NCBI RefSeq assembly: GCF_008329525.1 | Contig: NZ_NPKQ01000008.1 | Coordinates: 1 to 64,000 of the forward strand | Origin: Tardiphaga sp. P9-11 | GTDB lineage: Bacteria; Pseudomonadota; Alphaproteobacteria; Rhizobiales; Xanthobacteraceae | Reading direction: 5' to 3' | DNA: 64,000 nt | In this document: positions 1-8,699 of the stretch, piece after piece | Numbering within the stretch: the stretch's first letter is position 1 | How the letters are laid out: each line of letters opens with the position of its first letter | Notes under the pieces: model-generated | The model's database searches: none | Seen by the model: only the letters and a program-made list of their open reading frames with translations | What the model was told of the DNA's origin: nothing | Position numbers and translations under genes: made by a program

Positions 1-117
1 CCGTGGCCGCCCACAGCCACCGCAAAAGCGTGCATCCAATTGCATCGTGAATCCGCAATACGCGCATTGGTTCGCGGTATCGTCCAGCAGGTTGTGCCCT
101 TCTTTGGATGCCACCTT

Positions 118-375
118 TCACCCTTTCCGGTGGAGCAACAATCTATCCAATTGCGCGATCATGGCAATGTCGAGAGCTTTGTCCTCAGGCCAGCGTGAAC
201 GCGGCGGGATTTGGAAAGCGTCGGCCAGTTCTCGGCGCGGCATGGGTCAGCCACTCTTCGAAGCTGAATTTCTCCAAGTTCTGTGGTCGCATCAGCAGCA
301 CTTTCGCGGCCTGAAGGACCTGAATGAAGAGGGTTCGCAGGTAACGGCTGACCTTTTACAGAATGCCGCCCAAGC
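118..375 (-). mobile_element. decayed IS110/IS1111-type transposase fragment
   Basis: Translating the minus strand gives, from about 355 down to 250, a stretch containing SRYLRTLFIQ and AAKVLLMRPQN followed by EEWLTHAAPR. This is the C-terminal signature of IS110/IS1111 family transposases (YLRxLLxxGA...). The frame then shifts; a second frame continues with DKALDIAMIAQLDRLLLHRKG and a stop near 118. A stop also interrupts the frame just upstream of the SRYLR motif. No start codon, catalytic N-terminal half or inverted repeats are visible, so this is a dead remnant. The family is recognised from the motif only. Confidence 0.55.
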
Positions 376-397
376 TTGAGCGTCCTCCGTTACTGCA

Positions 398-691
398 TTG
401 TCGCTGCACCAGCCCAAGCCAGGCGGCAGCATCGCGGCCCTGGTTGAAAACTTTATCAGTGCCGATCGCTGCGAGGCCGCCGTCGAGATTAACGGCCTAA
501 CGCCAGGCACCCCGTACTCGCCGGATCTCAACTCGATCGAGCGGTTCTTCGCCAGGCTCAAACACGGGCTGCGCAAAGCCGCGCAGCGAACCACTGAGCT
601 CGTCTACGGTGCCATCGCTCCGATCCTCGACACCGTGTCACAAGCCGAATGCGCAAATTAGTTCAACAACGACGGATATCAACAAATCTAA
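398..691 (+). mobile_element. decayed IS630-type transposase C-terminus
   Basis: The reading frame contains YSPDLNSIERFFARLKHGL and RKAAQRT, the C-terminal block of IS630-family DDE transposases that carries the last catalytic Glu (ER/EQ position), and ends with the family's SQAECAN motif. A TAG at 659-661 stands where the family normally has Tyr. The frame continues for nine more codons (FNNDGYQQI) to a second stop at 689-691, which fits a single substitution truncating the natural C-terminus. The N-terminal two thirds, including the DNA-binding domain, are missing. It adjoins the IS110 relic, making the first 700 bases an IS graveyard. Confidence 0.65.
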
Positions 692-733
692 ACCCATCAC
701 GCTCTCGTAGCCGCTGTGACCGATAGCTGATAT

Positions 734-1972
734 TCAACGCCGTAAACTACTCAATGCCCGGAAGACAGGTCGCAGGTATTCCAGCATCTTTGGCGGGTTC
801 TCTGTCATCGGAAAATGCCCGAGCTCCGGCATTTCCGTCACCACGGCCCCTTCGATCCATTCGGCGAGCGCATAGGCATCGCTCACGGTGGCAGAGAAGT
901 CGTAGTGACCGATCAGAAGATGCACGGGGATCTTGTGGCCATCGATGAGCTTGGCGATCTGTTCGCCGTCGAACTCGTCCGAATAGAAAGCCAGATCGCC
1001 GTCATAGATGCCCGGCGCACCCTGCGAATAGATCCATGCGGCGCGTCGGCGGTCTTCAGCGGGGCTCGACGGGCTCATCAATCCGCGCACATAGGCTGCC
1101 GAATGCCAGCCGCCATTGACGCGTGCATGGGTGAGATAGTCGTTGCGACGACCGCGGGGACGCAGCGGCGCTTCGAGCGCGATCACGGCCTTCACGAGAT
1201 CGGGTCGCTCTGCGGCGAGCGCCATGGCGATGCCCGCGCCCATCGAGCAGCCCATCACCACAACGGGTTCGCCGATCGCCTGTTCGATGAAGCTCGAACA
1301 CCAGTCCAGATAGGTCGGCTGATCGAGCTGATAGATGCTGCCATCCCAACCGACGGGCGGCATCGAGCGGCCGTGATGCGGCATGTCGAAGCCGATCAGG
1401 CGCCAGTCGCGCCCGATTTCGGGATCGCACATCACGCCGTGAAACTGCCGCGTATCCGCTCCGGCCGTGTGGAGGCACAGCGCTGGCTTGCCGGTGCCCG
1501 CGGCCTCTGAATAGATTTCGGCAATCTGCCCGCCGGCGCTGTGCACGCGGTGATAGCGGCCCTCAAGGCGCGTGAGATCGACTTCGACCGCATGCGCGGC
1601 CGGCGTCGTCAGATTCGCAAACACGGCCTCTAGAAATGCGCGGGCCTGCGCAATCACCAGCGCATTGCCGGTCACGGTGAAGCTCGTGTTGCGCAGCTGG
1701 ATCGATGAAAACGAATGATAGGTTGGTGGCGGGCGGGGCGCCAGTACCTTCAGCCATGCTGTGGCTGGTCCGGATAGCGCGATGTCTGGCCCATTGCTGG
1801 GTATACTGACAACCGGCTGGTTGTTACGACAAGCGATCGCGACGGTGGCCTCGTCGATCTCAAACTGAATCTCAAGATCCAGTCCGCGTGCGAAGGACTG
1901 CACCTCCGGCGCGGTAATCGCGACCGCAAGTCGATTGCGAAGCTCGTCGATCAGGCCCATGCCCAACGTCAC
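734..1972 (-). CDS. alpha/beta hydrolase with N-terminal extension
   Basis: This 412-residue protein has an alpha/beta-hydrolase fold in its C-terminal two thirds. The nucleophile elbow GCSMGAG places Ser243, the acid is probably Asp358 in IGHYDFS, and the base is His386 in LGHFPM. LCLHTAG near residue 168 is the likely oxyanion strand. The first 135 residues are not part of the hydrolase core, have no signal peptide and are unrecognised. The GTG start directly abuts the stop of the upstream dehydrogenase. An ATG four codons later (1958-1960) has a TAGGTGA-like ribosome site and may be the true start. It is the last gene of a minus-strand operon with a GntR regulator and a beta-hydroxyacid dehydrogenase. 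A role in hydrolysing an ester, lactone or beta-diketone intermediate is inferred; the substrate is unknown. Confidence 0.85.
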   Translation of the reverse strand: MTLGMGLIDELRNRLAVAITAPEVQSFARGLDLEIQFEIDEATVAIACRNNQPVVSIPSNGPDIALSGPATAWLKVLAPRPPPTYHSFSSIQLRNTSFTVTGNALVIAQARAFLEAVFANLTTPAAHAVEVDLTRLEGRYHRVHSAGGQIAEIYSEAAGTGKPALCLHTAGADTRQFHGVMCDPEIGRDWRLIGFDMPHHGRSMPPVGWDGSIYQLDQPTYLDWCSSFIEQAIGEPVVVMGCSMGAGIAMALAAERPDLVKAVIALEAPLRPRGRRNDYLTHARVNGGWHSAAYVRGLMSPSSPAEDRRRAAWIYSQGAPGIYDGDLAFYSDEFDGEQIAKLIDGHKIPVHLLIGHYDFSATVSDAYALAEWIEGAVVTEMPELGHFPMTENPPKMLEYLRPVFRALSSLRR

Positions 1973-2863
1973 CTACTTTCTGGCAGTGAGATAGCGGCCA
2001 ATCTCGACATGGTCGGCCGCCGGTCCGAGTTTCTCCAGCGCGGCATCCCAAAGCGCGGCGACTTCATCTGCCAGCGGCGCGTTGACGCCGATCTGGTGCG
2101 CCAGTTCATCGGCGGTGCGGATATCCTTCGCCATCAGGGCCAGCCCAAATCCCGAAGTGTATTTCTCGGGAATGATGAACTGCTTGAGCTTGTTCTCGGT
2201 CGAATTGTTGCGCCCGGTGGAGGCATTCAGCACGTCGACGAGGACATTCGGATCGATGCCGAACTTTCCACCGATGGCAACAGCTTCGGCTGCAGCGGCG
2301 AGGCCTGCTGCCGAGACGTAGTTGTTCAATGCCTTGGCGGCGTGACCGGAGCCGAGCGGCCCGGTGCGGAACACCGACTTGCCCATGGCATTAAGCAGGG
2401 GATCGGCGCGATCGATGGTCTTGCCGTCGCCGCCGGCCATGATCGCGAGCGTGCCGTCGATGGCGCGTTTCACGCCGCCCGACACCGGTGCGTCGATGAA
2501 AGCAAGGCCTGCCGCGATCAGTTCTTCGCCGAGTCCGCGCGTGCCCATCGGAGCGGAGGAGCTCATATCGATCACCACCGTGCCCGGCGCGAGCTTGGCC
2601 TTGAAGCCTTCGACGGCCACGCGCACGATCTTGCCGTCGGGCAGCAGCGTGATGACAGCGGCTGCGTCCTTGACGGCTTCATCGATCGTCGCAGCGGACG
2701 TGCCGCCGGCTTCGGCATGTTTGGCGCGGGCTTCATCGAACGTATCGAAGCCGACGACCTGATATCCGGCGCGCGCAATGCATGCGGCCATGGGGCGTCC
2801 CATATTGCCGAGGCCGATCACGGCGATTTTGGCGGGCGGATTGATGGCGGTTGAGTTCGACAC
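1973..2863 (-). CDS. NAD(P)-dependent beta-hydroxyacid dehydrogenase (3-hydroxyisobutyrate dehydrogenase family)
   Basis: The 296-residue length is typical of the family. The Rossmann motif GLGNMG is at residues 17-22, the substrate-binding motif DAPVSGG at 124-130, and the catalytic Lys is Lys177 in GHAAKALNN. Family members oxidise 3-hydroxyacids such as 3-hydroxyisobutyrate, tartronate semialdehyde or 4-hydroxybutyrate; sequence alone does not identify the substrate here. It lies between a GntR regulator (61 bases upstream) and an alpha/beta hydrolase that starts at its stop codon, so the three are probably co-transcribed. A second, distinct family member lies at 13317-14234 in the next catabolic cluster. 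Confidence 0.9.
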   Translation of the reverse strand: MSNSTAINPPAKIAVIGLGNMGRPMAACIARAGYQVVGFDTFDEARAKHAEAGGTSAATIDEAVKDAAAVITLLPDGKIVRVAVEGFKAKLAPGTVVIDMSSSAPMGTRGLGEELIAAGLAFIDAPVSGGVKRAIDGTLAIMAGGDGKTIDRADPLLNAMGKSVFRTGPLGSGHAAKALNNYVSAAGLAAAAEAVAIGGKFGIDPNVLVDVLNASTGRNNSTENKLKQFIIPEKYTSGFGLALMAKDIRTADELAHQIGVNAPLADEVAALWDAALEKLGPAADHVEIGRYLTARK

Positions 2864-2924
2864 GGGCGTTCCTCTTCAAGTTCTTATTTTATTCGATATC
2901 TGGCGTGGCGGGTGATTGCGCCGG

Positions 2925-3608
2925 TCAGGGATTATCGCGCCGCAGCGCTTCCAGCGCTATCGCGGCGGCATTCTTGATGTGCTGGACGCAAGCCTGCTCG
3001 GCGCCATCTTCGTCGCCGGCCTCGATCGCGACAAGGATGGTCTCGATTTCGGCAAGACTGCGGCCGATGCGATTGGATTGGGTCATCGACGTCATGCGCA
3101 GCACCGTGACGCGGTTCAGCAGCATTTTCAGAAATCGTTCGACGAAAACATTGCCGCAGCCTTCGAGCAGGGCGGCATAGAATTCAGTCTTGGCGGCCAA
3201 CAGGTCGCTGCGGTCTTCCTGGCCGGCAACCGCGCCCATCTGGATGAACTGTTTGCGCAATCGTCCAATAATCTCCGGATCGCGCAGCCGCGCACATTCG
3301 CGGCCGGCATAGCCCTCCAGCAGCGCGCGTAGATCGTAGAGCTGCTCGGCTTCCTCGACGCTGATGGTGCTGACGATAGGGCCGCGATGCGGGATCGTGG
3401 TGACGAGGCCCTCTGCCTCGAGCTGCCGGAGTGCCTCGCGGATCGAGGTGCGGCCGACGCCGACCTGCTCGCACAGTTCACGCTCGATCAGCCGCTGGCC
3501 AGGCTTGAACAGCCCGCTACCGATTGCAGAGCGTAGTCGGTTTTCAACCAGCAGTCGCAGGCTGGTCGATTCCCGCGAGACATTCAGGTCCGATTCGATC
3601 TTTGCCAT
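2925..3608 (-). CDS. GntR-family transcriptional regulator (FCD/FadR-type)
   Basis: The 227 residues contain an N-terminal winged helix-turn-helix with GQRLIERELCEQVGVGRTS and the conserved REALRQLEAEGLV wing, then an all-helical FCD ligand-binding domain. Such regulators usually repress catabolic genes and release DNA on binding an organic-acid ligand. The gene is first in the minus-strand operon and divergent from the branched-chain-type ABC transporter at 3723. Three palindromes lie in the intervening DNA, one only two bases from this start codon, so autoregulation and control of both arms are likely (inference). Confidence 0.9.
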   Translation of the reverse strand: MAKIESDLNVSRESTSLRLLVENRLRSAIGSGLFKPGQRLIERELCEQVGVGRTSIREALRQLEAEGLVTTIPHRGPIVSTISVEEAEQLYDLRALLEGYAGRECARLRDPEIIGRLRKQFIQMGAVAGQEDRSDLLAAKTEFYAALLEGCGNVFVERFLKMLLNRVTVLRMTSMTQSNRIGRSLAEIETILVAIEAGDEDGAEQACVQHIKNAAAIALEALRRDNP

Positions 3609-3610
3609 GC

Positions 3611-3653
3611 GTCAAGTTGACCGACTATCAGACAATCTGTCAAGCAGCTTGAC
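3611..3653. promoter_or_regulatory. probable GntR operator region with three palindromes
   Basis: Three perfect dyads lie in 43 bases of the divergent promoter: GTCAAGTTGAC at 3611-3621, GACAATCTGTC at 3631-3641 and GTCAAGCAGCTTGAC at 3639-3653. The outer two share GTCAA/TTGAC half-sites. The first is immediately upstream of the GntR start codon. Regulator binding is inferred from position and symmetry. Confidence 0.6.
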
Positions 3654-3722
3654 CGCTCGTCTGTTTTATGTCGAATTGCCGACGAAGCCGCAAAGGCCGT
3701 TCTGCATTCGGAGAAAACGCCC

Positions 3723-4946
3723 ATGTCCAAGACAACCTCCCATCGTGGTGGCCTGAGCCGCCGTTCGCTGCTCGCCGGAACTGCATCGCTGCTGGCCAGC
3801 CCGATGATTGTGTCGTCGGCACGCGCGCAGGCGAAGCCGGTCAATATCGGCGTGATCATGCCGCTGTCGGGCGCCAACGCGCAGTTCGGCATCAATTCGC
3901 GCAACGGCATCGAACTGGTCGCCGATGAGATCAACGCAGCGGGCGGCATCAAGGCGCTCGGCGGTGCCAAGATCAATCTGATCGTGGCGGACGCGACCTC
4001 GACACCGACCACCGCGGGCACCGTCGCGCAGCGCCTCATCACCCAGAACGAAGTGACGGCGATCCTCGGCGCATTCGCGTCATCGCTGACCATTGCCATT
4101 TCGGAAGTCACGGAGCGCCGCGACATTCCGCTGCTCACCATGTCCTTCGCCGACCAGATCACCGGCCGTGGCTTCAAGAACATCTTCCAGATCGTCGCCA
4201 AGGCCTCTGCGCTCGGCAAGGCGCAACTCGACTACACGCTGGCGATTGCGCGGGCGTCCGGCGCCAAGATCGACAAGATCGCTATCATGTATGAAGACAC
4301 CGCCTATGGTACTGCTCAGGCGGCCGGCCTTCGTGCCGCTGCCAAGGCAGCCAATATTGACATTGCGATGGACGATGCCTATCCGCTGGGGATCACCGAC
4401 ACCACGCCGCTGATCAACAAGCTGCGTGCGTCTGGCGCCCAGGCCGTCTTCCCGGTGTCCTATCTCAACGACAGCTTGCTGCTGATCCGCACCATGCGCC
4501 AGCAGCGCATCACGATTCCGGCCATCGGTGGCGCGGCCGGCTATGTCATTCCGGATTTCGAAAAGGGTCTCGGCGAATTCGCCGAAAACGTGCTGTCGAT
4601 CGCGCCCGCCAATTATGATCTCGCGCCGGACCTCACGGAGCGTTTCCGCAAGCGGTTTGGCTACTTCATGGTGCATGAGGCGCTGGAACACGCCGTCGCC
4701 CTCGACGTGCTGGTGCAGGCGATCGAGAAGGCGAAGTCGGCCAAGGCCGAGGACGTCACCATGGCGTTGCGCGGTGCGAAATTCACCGGTGGCTGGACCA
4801 AGGCGATGACCGGCGGCGCCGTCGAATTCGACAGCACCGGCCTCAATACCCTGTCCGTTCCCGTCATGGCGCAATGGCGCAACAAGGAGCTCGTCACGGT
4901 GTGGCCGAAGGACGTCGCCAAGGGCACCGCGGTCTGGAAGTCCTGA
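3723..4946 (+). CDS. branched-chain amino acid-type ABC transporter substrate-binding protein
   Basis: This 407-residue periplasmic protein of the LivK/Peripla_BP_6 family begins with a twin-arginine signal (GLSRRSLLAG, Arg13-Arg14, hydrophobic core, likely cleavage after SARAQA near residue 37). It then reads VNIGVIMPLSG, typical of the first strand of the fold. A GGAGA ribosome site lies about 8 bases before the ATG. It heads a five-gene plus-strand operon with two permeases and two ATPases. In soil bacteria this transporter class often carries aromatic acids, amides or urea besides amino acids. The neighbouring hydrolase, dehydrogenase and decarboxylase-like genes suggest an organic acid ligand (inference). 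Confidence 0.93.
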   Translation: MSKTTSHRGGLSRRSLLAGTASLLASPMIVSSARAQAKPVNIGVIMPLSGANAQFGINSRNGIELVADEINAAGGIKALGGAKINLIVADATSTPTTAGTVAQRLITQNEVTAILGAFASSLTIAISEVTERRDIPLLTMSFADQITGRGFKNIFQIVAKASALGKAQLDYTLAIARASGAKIDKIAIMYEDTAYGTAQAAGLRAAAKAANIDIAMDDAYPLGITDTTPLINKLRASGAQAVFPVSYLNDSLLLIRTMRQQRITIPAIGGAAGYVIPDFEKGLGEFAENVLSIAPANYDLAPDLTERFRKRFGYFMVHEALEHAVALDVLVQAIEKAKSAKAEDVTMALRGAKFTGGWTKAMTGGAVEFDSTGLNTLSVPVMAQWRNKELVTVWPKDVAKGTAVWKS

Positions 4947-4966
4947 CGAACTGAAGAAAGATCGCA

Positions 4967-5827
4967 GTGTCATTTCTACAAGCAATAATCGACGGGCTGC
5001 TGGTGGGTGGCGTCTACGCCGTCATCTCCATCGGCCTGACGCTGGTCTATGGCGTGATGGGCATCGTGAATTTCGCGCAGGCGGAATTCCTGATGATCGG
5101 CATGTTCGTGTCGTGGTTCGCCTGGGCCTATCTCGGCCTTGATCCGGTGCTGGCCGCGCCGTTGTCTTTCGCGGTGGCGTTTGGCATCGGCTGGCTGGTG
5201 CAGGGGCAGTTGATTGCCCGCGTGTTGAAGGCGCCGTCGGTAGCGCAGATCTTCCTCACCGTAGGATTGCTGATCGTGATCGAGAACGGATCGCTGCTGC
5301 TGTTTGGCTCGCAGTTTCGTTCGGTGACGACGTCCTATCAGACCATGTCGCTGTCGCTCGGCGCGCTGTTCATCAGCGTGCCTTATCTGATCGCCTTTGG
5401 CATGTCGCTGGCCTGCGGCCTGGCCTTGTGGTGGTTCATGCGCACGAGTTGGTTCGGCCGGGCGATGCGCGCGACTGCGCAGAACCCGATGGCCGCGCAG
5501 CTGATGGGGATCGATACGGCATTGATGTACAAGATCGCCTTCGCGCTCGGCGTCGGCCTCACGGCCTTCGGCGGCGCGGTGATCCTGCCTTATGTCACTG
5601 TATTCCCCGGGGTCGGTGGCCAGTTCGTCGTGCTGATGTTCACCGTCGTTGTCCTCGGTGGTCTCGGCAGCGTTGCGGGTGCGGTCGTTGGTGGGCTTGC
5701 GGTGGGCGTCATTCAGGCGCTGTCGTCGCTGTTCTTTCCGATCCAGTTGCAGAACCTCATTCTGTTCATCGTCTTTATTTTCGTGCTCGCGGTAAGGCCG
5801 CAAGGCCTCGTAGGAGCATCCCGATGA
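4967..5827 (+). CDS. branched-chain amino acid-type ABC permease (LivH-like)
   Basis: This 286-residue integral membrane protein has about eight hydrophobic segments. Its N-terminus (IIDGLLVGGVYAVISIGLTL and YGVMGIVNFAQ) is diagnostic for LivH-type permeases, and the loop RATAQNPMAAQLMGID is the ATPase-coupling region. Translation probably begins at GTG 4967, 20 bases after the binding-protein stop. The stop overlaps the next permease start by an ATGA, indicating translational coupling. It forms the inner-membrane channel with the LivM-like protein. Confidence 0.93.
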   Translation: MSFLQAIIDGLLVGGVYAVISIGLTLVYGVMGIVNFAQAEFLMIGMFVSWFAWAYLGLDPVLAAPLSFAVAFGIGWLVQGQLIARVLKAPSVAQIFLTVGLLIVIENGSLLLFGSQFRSVTTSYQTMSLSLGALFISVPYLIAFGMSLACGLALWWFMRTSWFGRAMRATAQNPMAAQLMGIDTALMYKIAFALGVGLTAFGGAVILPYVTVFPGVGGQFVVLMFTVVVLGGLGSVAGAVVGGLAVGVIQALSSLFFPIQLQNLILFIVFIFVLAVRPQGLVGASR

Positions 5828-6795
5828 AACGCTGGATCGCAATTCTGGCTGTGATCGCCATTGCCGCCGTGTTGCCGCTGCTGCTCAGCCCGACCGGATA
5901 CTGGATCCGCGTGCTCACCTTCACGCTGCTGTTTGCAGCGATGGCGCAGGTCTGGAACATCATTGGCGGTCTGGCCAACCAGACATCGCTTGGCCACGCA
6001 GCCTTCTTCGGTATCGGGGCCTATACGTCCACCATCCTGGTGCTGAAATTCGGCATCAGCCCGTGGATCGGCATGTTCGCAGGCGGCTTCCTCGGTGGCA
6101 TCGCCGCGCTGATCATTGCCGTTCCGACCATGCGACTGCAGGGGCATTACTTTGCTTTGGCTACACTGGCGTTCGGTGAAGTGATGCGCGTCATCGCCAA
6201 TGTCTGGACGTCGCTCACCGGCGGCCCTGTCGGTCTATCGGTGCCGTTCGTGCCGCCAAGCATCGCCGCCTATTCGTTCAAGCAACTATTGCCGCATGCC
6301 TATATCGCGCTGATCGCCCTGATCATCGTGACGGTCATCTTCGAGGCGATCCGACGCAGTGCCATGGGCTATCGGCTGCGCGCCATCAAGGAAAACCCGG
6401 CCGCGGCGGAAGTGATCGGCATCGACACCACAAAGGTGAAGCTGCAGACCGCTGTTATCTCGGGCGTGCTGATGGCCATGCTGGGCACGCTCTATGCGCA
6501 GGTCGCCGTGTTCTTCGATCCGGATACGGTGTTCAGCGCAGCATCCATCTCCATTCGCGTCGCATTGATCGCCATTCTCGGCGGCGTTGGTACGGCGATT
6601 GGTCCGATCCTCGGCGCACTCTTCATCATTCCGGTCGAGGAACTGATGAACGATCTGTTCTCGTCAGGTGCGGCAGGCCTGTCGCAACTGATCTTCGGCG
6701 TCATCCTGATCGCCGTCATTCTGTGGCGTCCACGTGGCTTCATCACCGTGTTCGACTCGTTGATGGCACGCTTCTCGAACAAGGCACGCTCATGA
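5824..6795 (+). CDS. branched-chain amino acid-type ABC permease (LivM-like)
   Basis: This 323-residue polytopic protein of the LivM family contains WNIIGGLANQTSLGHAAFFG, the family's hallmark, and the coupling loop RAIKENPAAAEVIGID. The frame stays open far upstream, but the ATG at 5824 overlaps the preceding stop as ATGA and gives a normal N-terminal membrane helix (MKRWIAILAVIAIAAVLPLL), so it is chosen as the start. Its own stop overlaps the next gene in the same way. Confidence 0.93.
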   Translation: MKRWIAILAVIAIAAVLPLLLSPTGYWIRVLTFTLLFAAMAQVWNIIGGLANQTSLGHAAFFGIGAYTSTILVLKFGISPWIGMFAGGFLGGIAALIIAVPTMRLQGHYFALATLAFGEVMRVIANVWTSLTGGPVGLSVPFVPPSIAAYSFKQLLPHAYIALIALIIVTVIFEAIRRSAMGYRLRAIKENPAAAEVIGIDTTKVKLQTAVISGVLMAMLGTLYAQVAVFFDPDTVFSAASISIRVALIAILGGVGTAIGPILGALFIIPVEELMNDLFSSGAAGLSQLIFGVILIAVILWRPRGFITVFDSLMARFSNKARS

Positions 6796-7517
6796 CCATT
6801 CTCGATGTGCGTGGCATCTCGCGTCGCTTCGGCGGGCTTCAGGCGCTGTCCGACGTGACGTTCTCGGTGCCGAAAGGCCAGATCGTCGGCTTGATCGGCC
6901 CCAATGGTGCCGGCAAGACGACATTCTTCAGTACGCTGGTCGGCCTCATTCGCCCGGACAGCGGCACCATCCAGCTCGACGGGACCAGTGTGGTCGGCCA
7001 GAAGCCGCACAAGGTCGCGGCGCTGGGCATGACCAAGACGTTCCAGAACGTGGCGCTGTTTGCCGAAAGCTCGGTACTCGACAATGTGCTCACCGCGGGC
7101 CTGTTGCGCCACGACGTAGAGACTGCGCGCAAGGAGGCGCTGATCTGTCTCGACCGCGTAGGGCTAAAATCCGTTGCCCACAAGCTCGCCGGCAATCTCT
7201 CGTTTCCCGAGCGCGCGCGTGTCGAACTGGCACGCGCATTGTGCACCGGCCCCAAGGTACTGCTGCTCGATGAGGTGATGGCCGCACTCAATCCGGTGGA
7301 GATGCAGGAGATCATGGATCTGATCCGCTCGCTGCGCGACGACGGCATCACGCTGCTGGTTGTCGAGCATCACATGCGGGCAATCATGACGATCTGCGAT
7401 CGCATCCTGGTGCTGAATTTCGGACGCCTTCTGGCCGATGGCACGCCGGAGCAGGTGGCGAACGATCCGGTGGTAGTGGAAGCCTATCTCGGCCGTTCGA
7501 TGGAGGCCCACAAATGA
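6792..7517 (+). CDS. branched-chain amino acid-type ABC ATPase (LivG-like)
   Basis: This 241-residue ATPase has Walker A GPNGAGKTT near residues 36-44 and Walker B VLLLDEVMAALNP. The signature segment reads NLSFPERARVELARAL instead of LSGGQ, and Val replaces the usual Pro after the catalytic Glu (DEV). Both deviations occur in a known subgroup of LivG-like ATPases, so they do not imply loss of function. The chosen ATG overlaps the LivM stop; a longer upstream frame from 6723 lies inside livM and is rejected. It works as a heterodimer with the next gene's product. Confidence 0.92.
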   Translation: MTILDVRGISRRFGGLQALSDVTFSVPKGQIVGLIGPNGAGKTTFFSTLVGLIRPDSGTIQLDGTSVVGQKPHKVAALGMTKTFQNVALFAESSVLDNVLTAGLLRHDVETARKEALICLDRVGLKSVAHKLAGNLSFPERARVELARALCTGPKVLLLDEVMAALNPVEMQEIMDLIRSLRDDGITLLVVEHHMRAIMTICDRILVLNFGRLLADGTPEQVANDPVVVEAYLGRSMEAHK

Positions 7518-8236
7518 ATGCGTCTCAGCCATTGCTCGAGATCAAGGGCCTCAATGCCGGTTACGGCGAGATCGAAGTCCTGCACGGCATCGATCTGCAG
7601 ATGTTCGAAGGCGAGTTCGTCTGCATCATCGGCGCCAATACTGCTGGCAAGAGCACGATCTTGCGCGCGATCTCGCGCCTGGTGCCGCATGTCACCGGCA
7701 CGTTGCGTTTCGCCGGCAATGATCTGTCGAACCGGGCCTCACATGACATCCCCACGCTGGGCATCGCGCATGTTCCCGAAGGGCGTCATGTATTTTCGGA
7801 CATGATGGTGGAAGAAAACCTGATGCTCGGTGCCTTCACCGCGCGCCATGCCAAGGATCTGTCGTCGCGCATGGAAGGCATCTTCGAGCTGTTCCCACGC
7901 TTGCGCGAGCGGCGCGGGCAGTTGGCGGGCACGCTTTCAGGCGGCGAGCAGCAGATGGTCGCTGTCGGACGCGCGCTGATGCTGCAGCCAAAGCTGTTGC
8001 TGCTGGACGAGCCGAGCCACGGCCTGGCGCCGAAGGTCGTTGAAGAGATGCACGACGCCTTCACCAAGATCCACAGCCGTGGAACGTCGATCCTGCTGGT
8101 CGAGCAGAATGTCGGACTGGCGCTCGATGTCGCGACGCGCGGCTATGTGCTCGAAAGTGGCCGTATCGCTCTGCAGGGCACGTCTGCAGAATTGAATGAA
8201 AATCCTGCCGTTCGCGCGGCCTATCTCGGCATATGA
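7514..8236 (+). CDS. branched-chain amino acid-type ABC ATPase (LivF-like)
   Basis: This 240-residue ATPase has Walker A GANTAGKST, a canonical signature LSGGEQQMVAVGRAL and Walker B LLLLDEPSHGLAP, as expected for LivF. It overlaps the LivG-like gene by four bases. Having one degenerate and one canonical signature in the pair is a common asymmetric arrangement. It completes the transporter whose binding protein is at 3723. Confidence 0.93.
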   Translation: MNASQPLLEIKGLNAGYGEIEVLHGIDLQMFEGEFVCIIGANTAGKSTILRAISRLVPHVTGTLRFAGNDLSNRASHDIPTLGIAHVPEGRHVFSDMMVEENLMLGAFTARHAKDLSSRMEGIFELFPRLRERRGQLAGTLSGGEQQMVAVGRALMLQPKLLLLDEPSHGLAPKVVEEMHDAFTKIHSRGTSILLVEQNVGLALDVATRGYVLESGRIALQGTSAELNENPAVRAAYLGI

Positions 8237-8294
8237 TCGAGGCAGACGGGCGAACGACGTCGAACCCTGGCAATCGTAAATGGAAGGAATAAAC

Positions 8295-8699
8295 ATGAGC
8301 TACGATCAGACGATCACCCTCGGCGGGATGTTCGACATCGGTCTTGCCGCACGGCGCGAAGTGCTCGGCGCTGCCTATGTCGACAAGTCGATGCAGTCGA
8401 CCAATGAATTCATGATGTCGTTCCAGCACATCACCACCGAATGGTGCTGGGGTTACGCCTGGAACCGCCCGGGTCTCGATCGCAAGACCCGCAGCATGCT
8501 CAACCTCGCAATGCTCACGGCGCTGAACCGTGCGCCGGAAATCAAGTTGCACACCCGCGGCGCCATCACCAATGGGGTCACCGTCGACGAGATCAAGGAA
8601 GTGCTGCTGCACGCCACGGTCTATTGCGGCATCCCGGCCGGCCTCGATGCGTTCAAGGCCGCCAATGAAGTGCTCAAGGAAATGGGCAAGGTAGAGTAG
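8295..8699 (+). CDS. carboxymuconolactone decarboxylase-family protein
   Basis: This 134-residue protein has the single CMD/AhpD-like all-helical domain: KTRSMLNLAMLTALNR, then GVTVDEIKEVLLHATVYCGIPAG (residues about 95-116). The latter matches the gamma-carboxymuconolactone decarboxylase block with the conserved His and Tyr-x-Gly-x-Pro. The start at 8295 is set by GGAAGGA six bases upstream. In the beta-ketoadipate pathway such enzymes decarboxylate gamma-carboxymuconolactone, but many paralogues act on other substrates, so only the family is assigned. It follows the transporter by 58 bases and probably shares its transcript, suggesting the transported compound is processed through a lactone-like intermediate (inference). 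Confidence 0.88.
   Translation: MSYDQTITLGGMFDIGLAARREVLGAAYVDKSMQSTNEFMMSFQHITTEWCWGYAWNRPGLDRKTRSMLNLAMLTALNRAPEIKLHTRGAITNGVTVDEIKEVLLHATVYCGIPAGLDAFKAANEVLKEMGKVE

Noticed and set aside
4080-4985. 301-codon minus-strand frame opposite the binding protein
   Set aside because: It is a shadow of a high-GC coding region and its translation matches no family.
5428-5823. Upstream extension of the LivM-like frame
   Set aside because: It lies inside the LivH-like gene in another frame, and the ATG at 5824 overlaps the preceding stop as in the rest of the operon.
6792-7517. Degenerate ABC signature in the LivG-like ATPase as a sign of inactivity
   Set aside because: The same signature type and DEV motif occur in a known subgroup of working LivG-like proteins.
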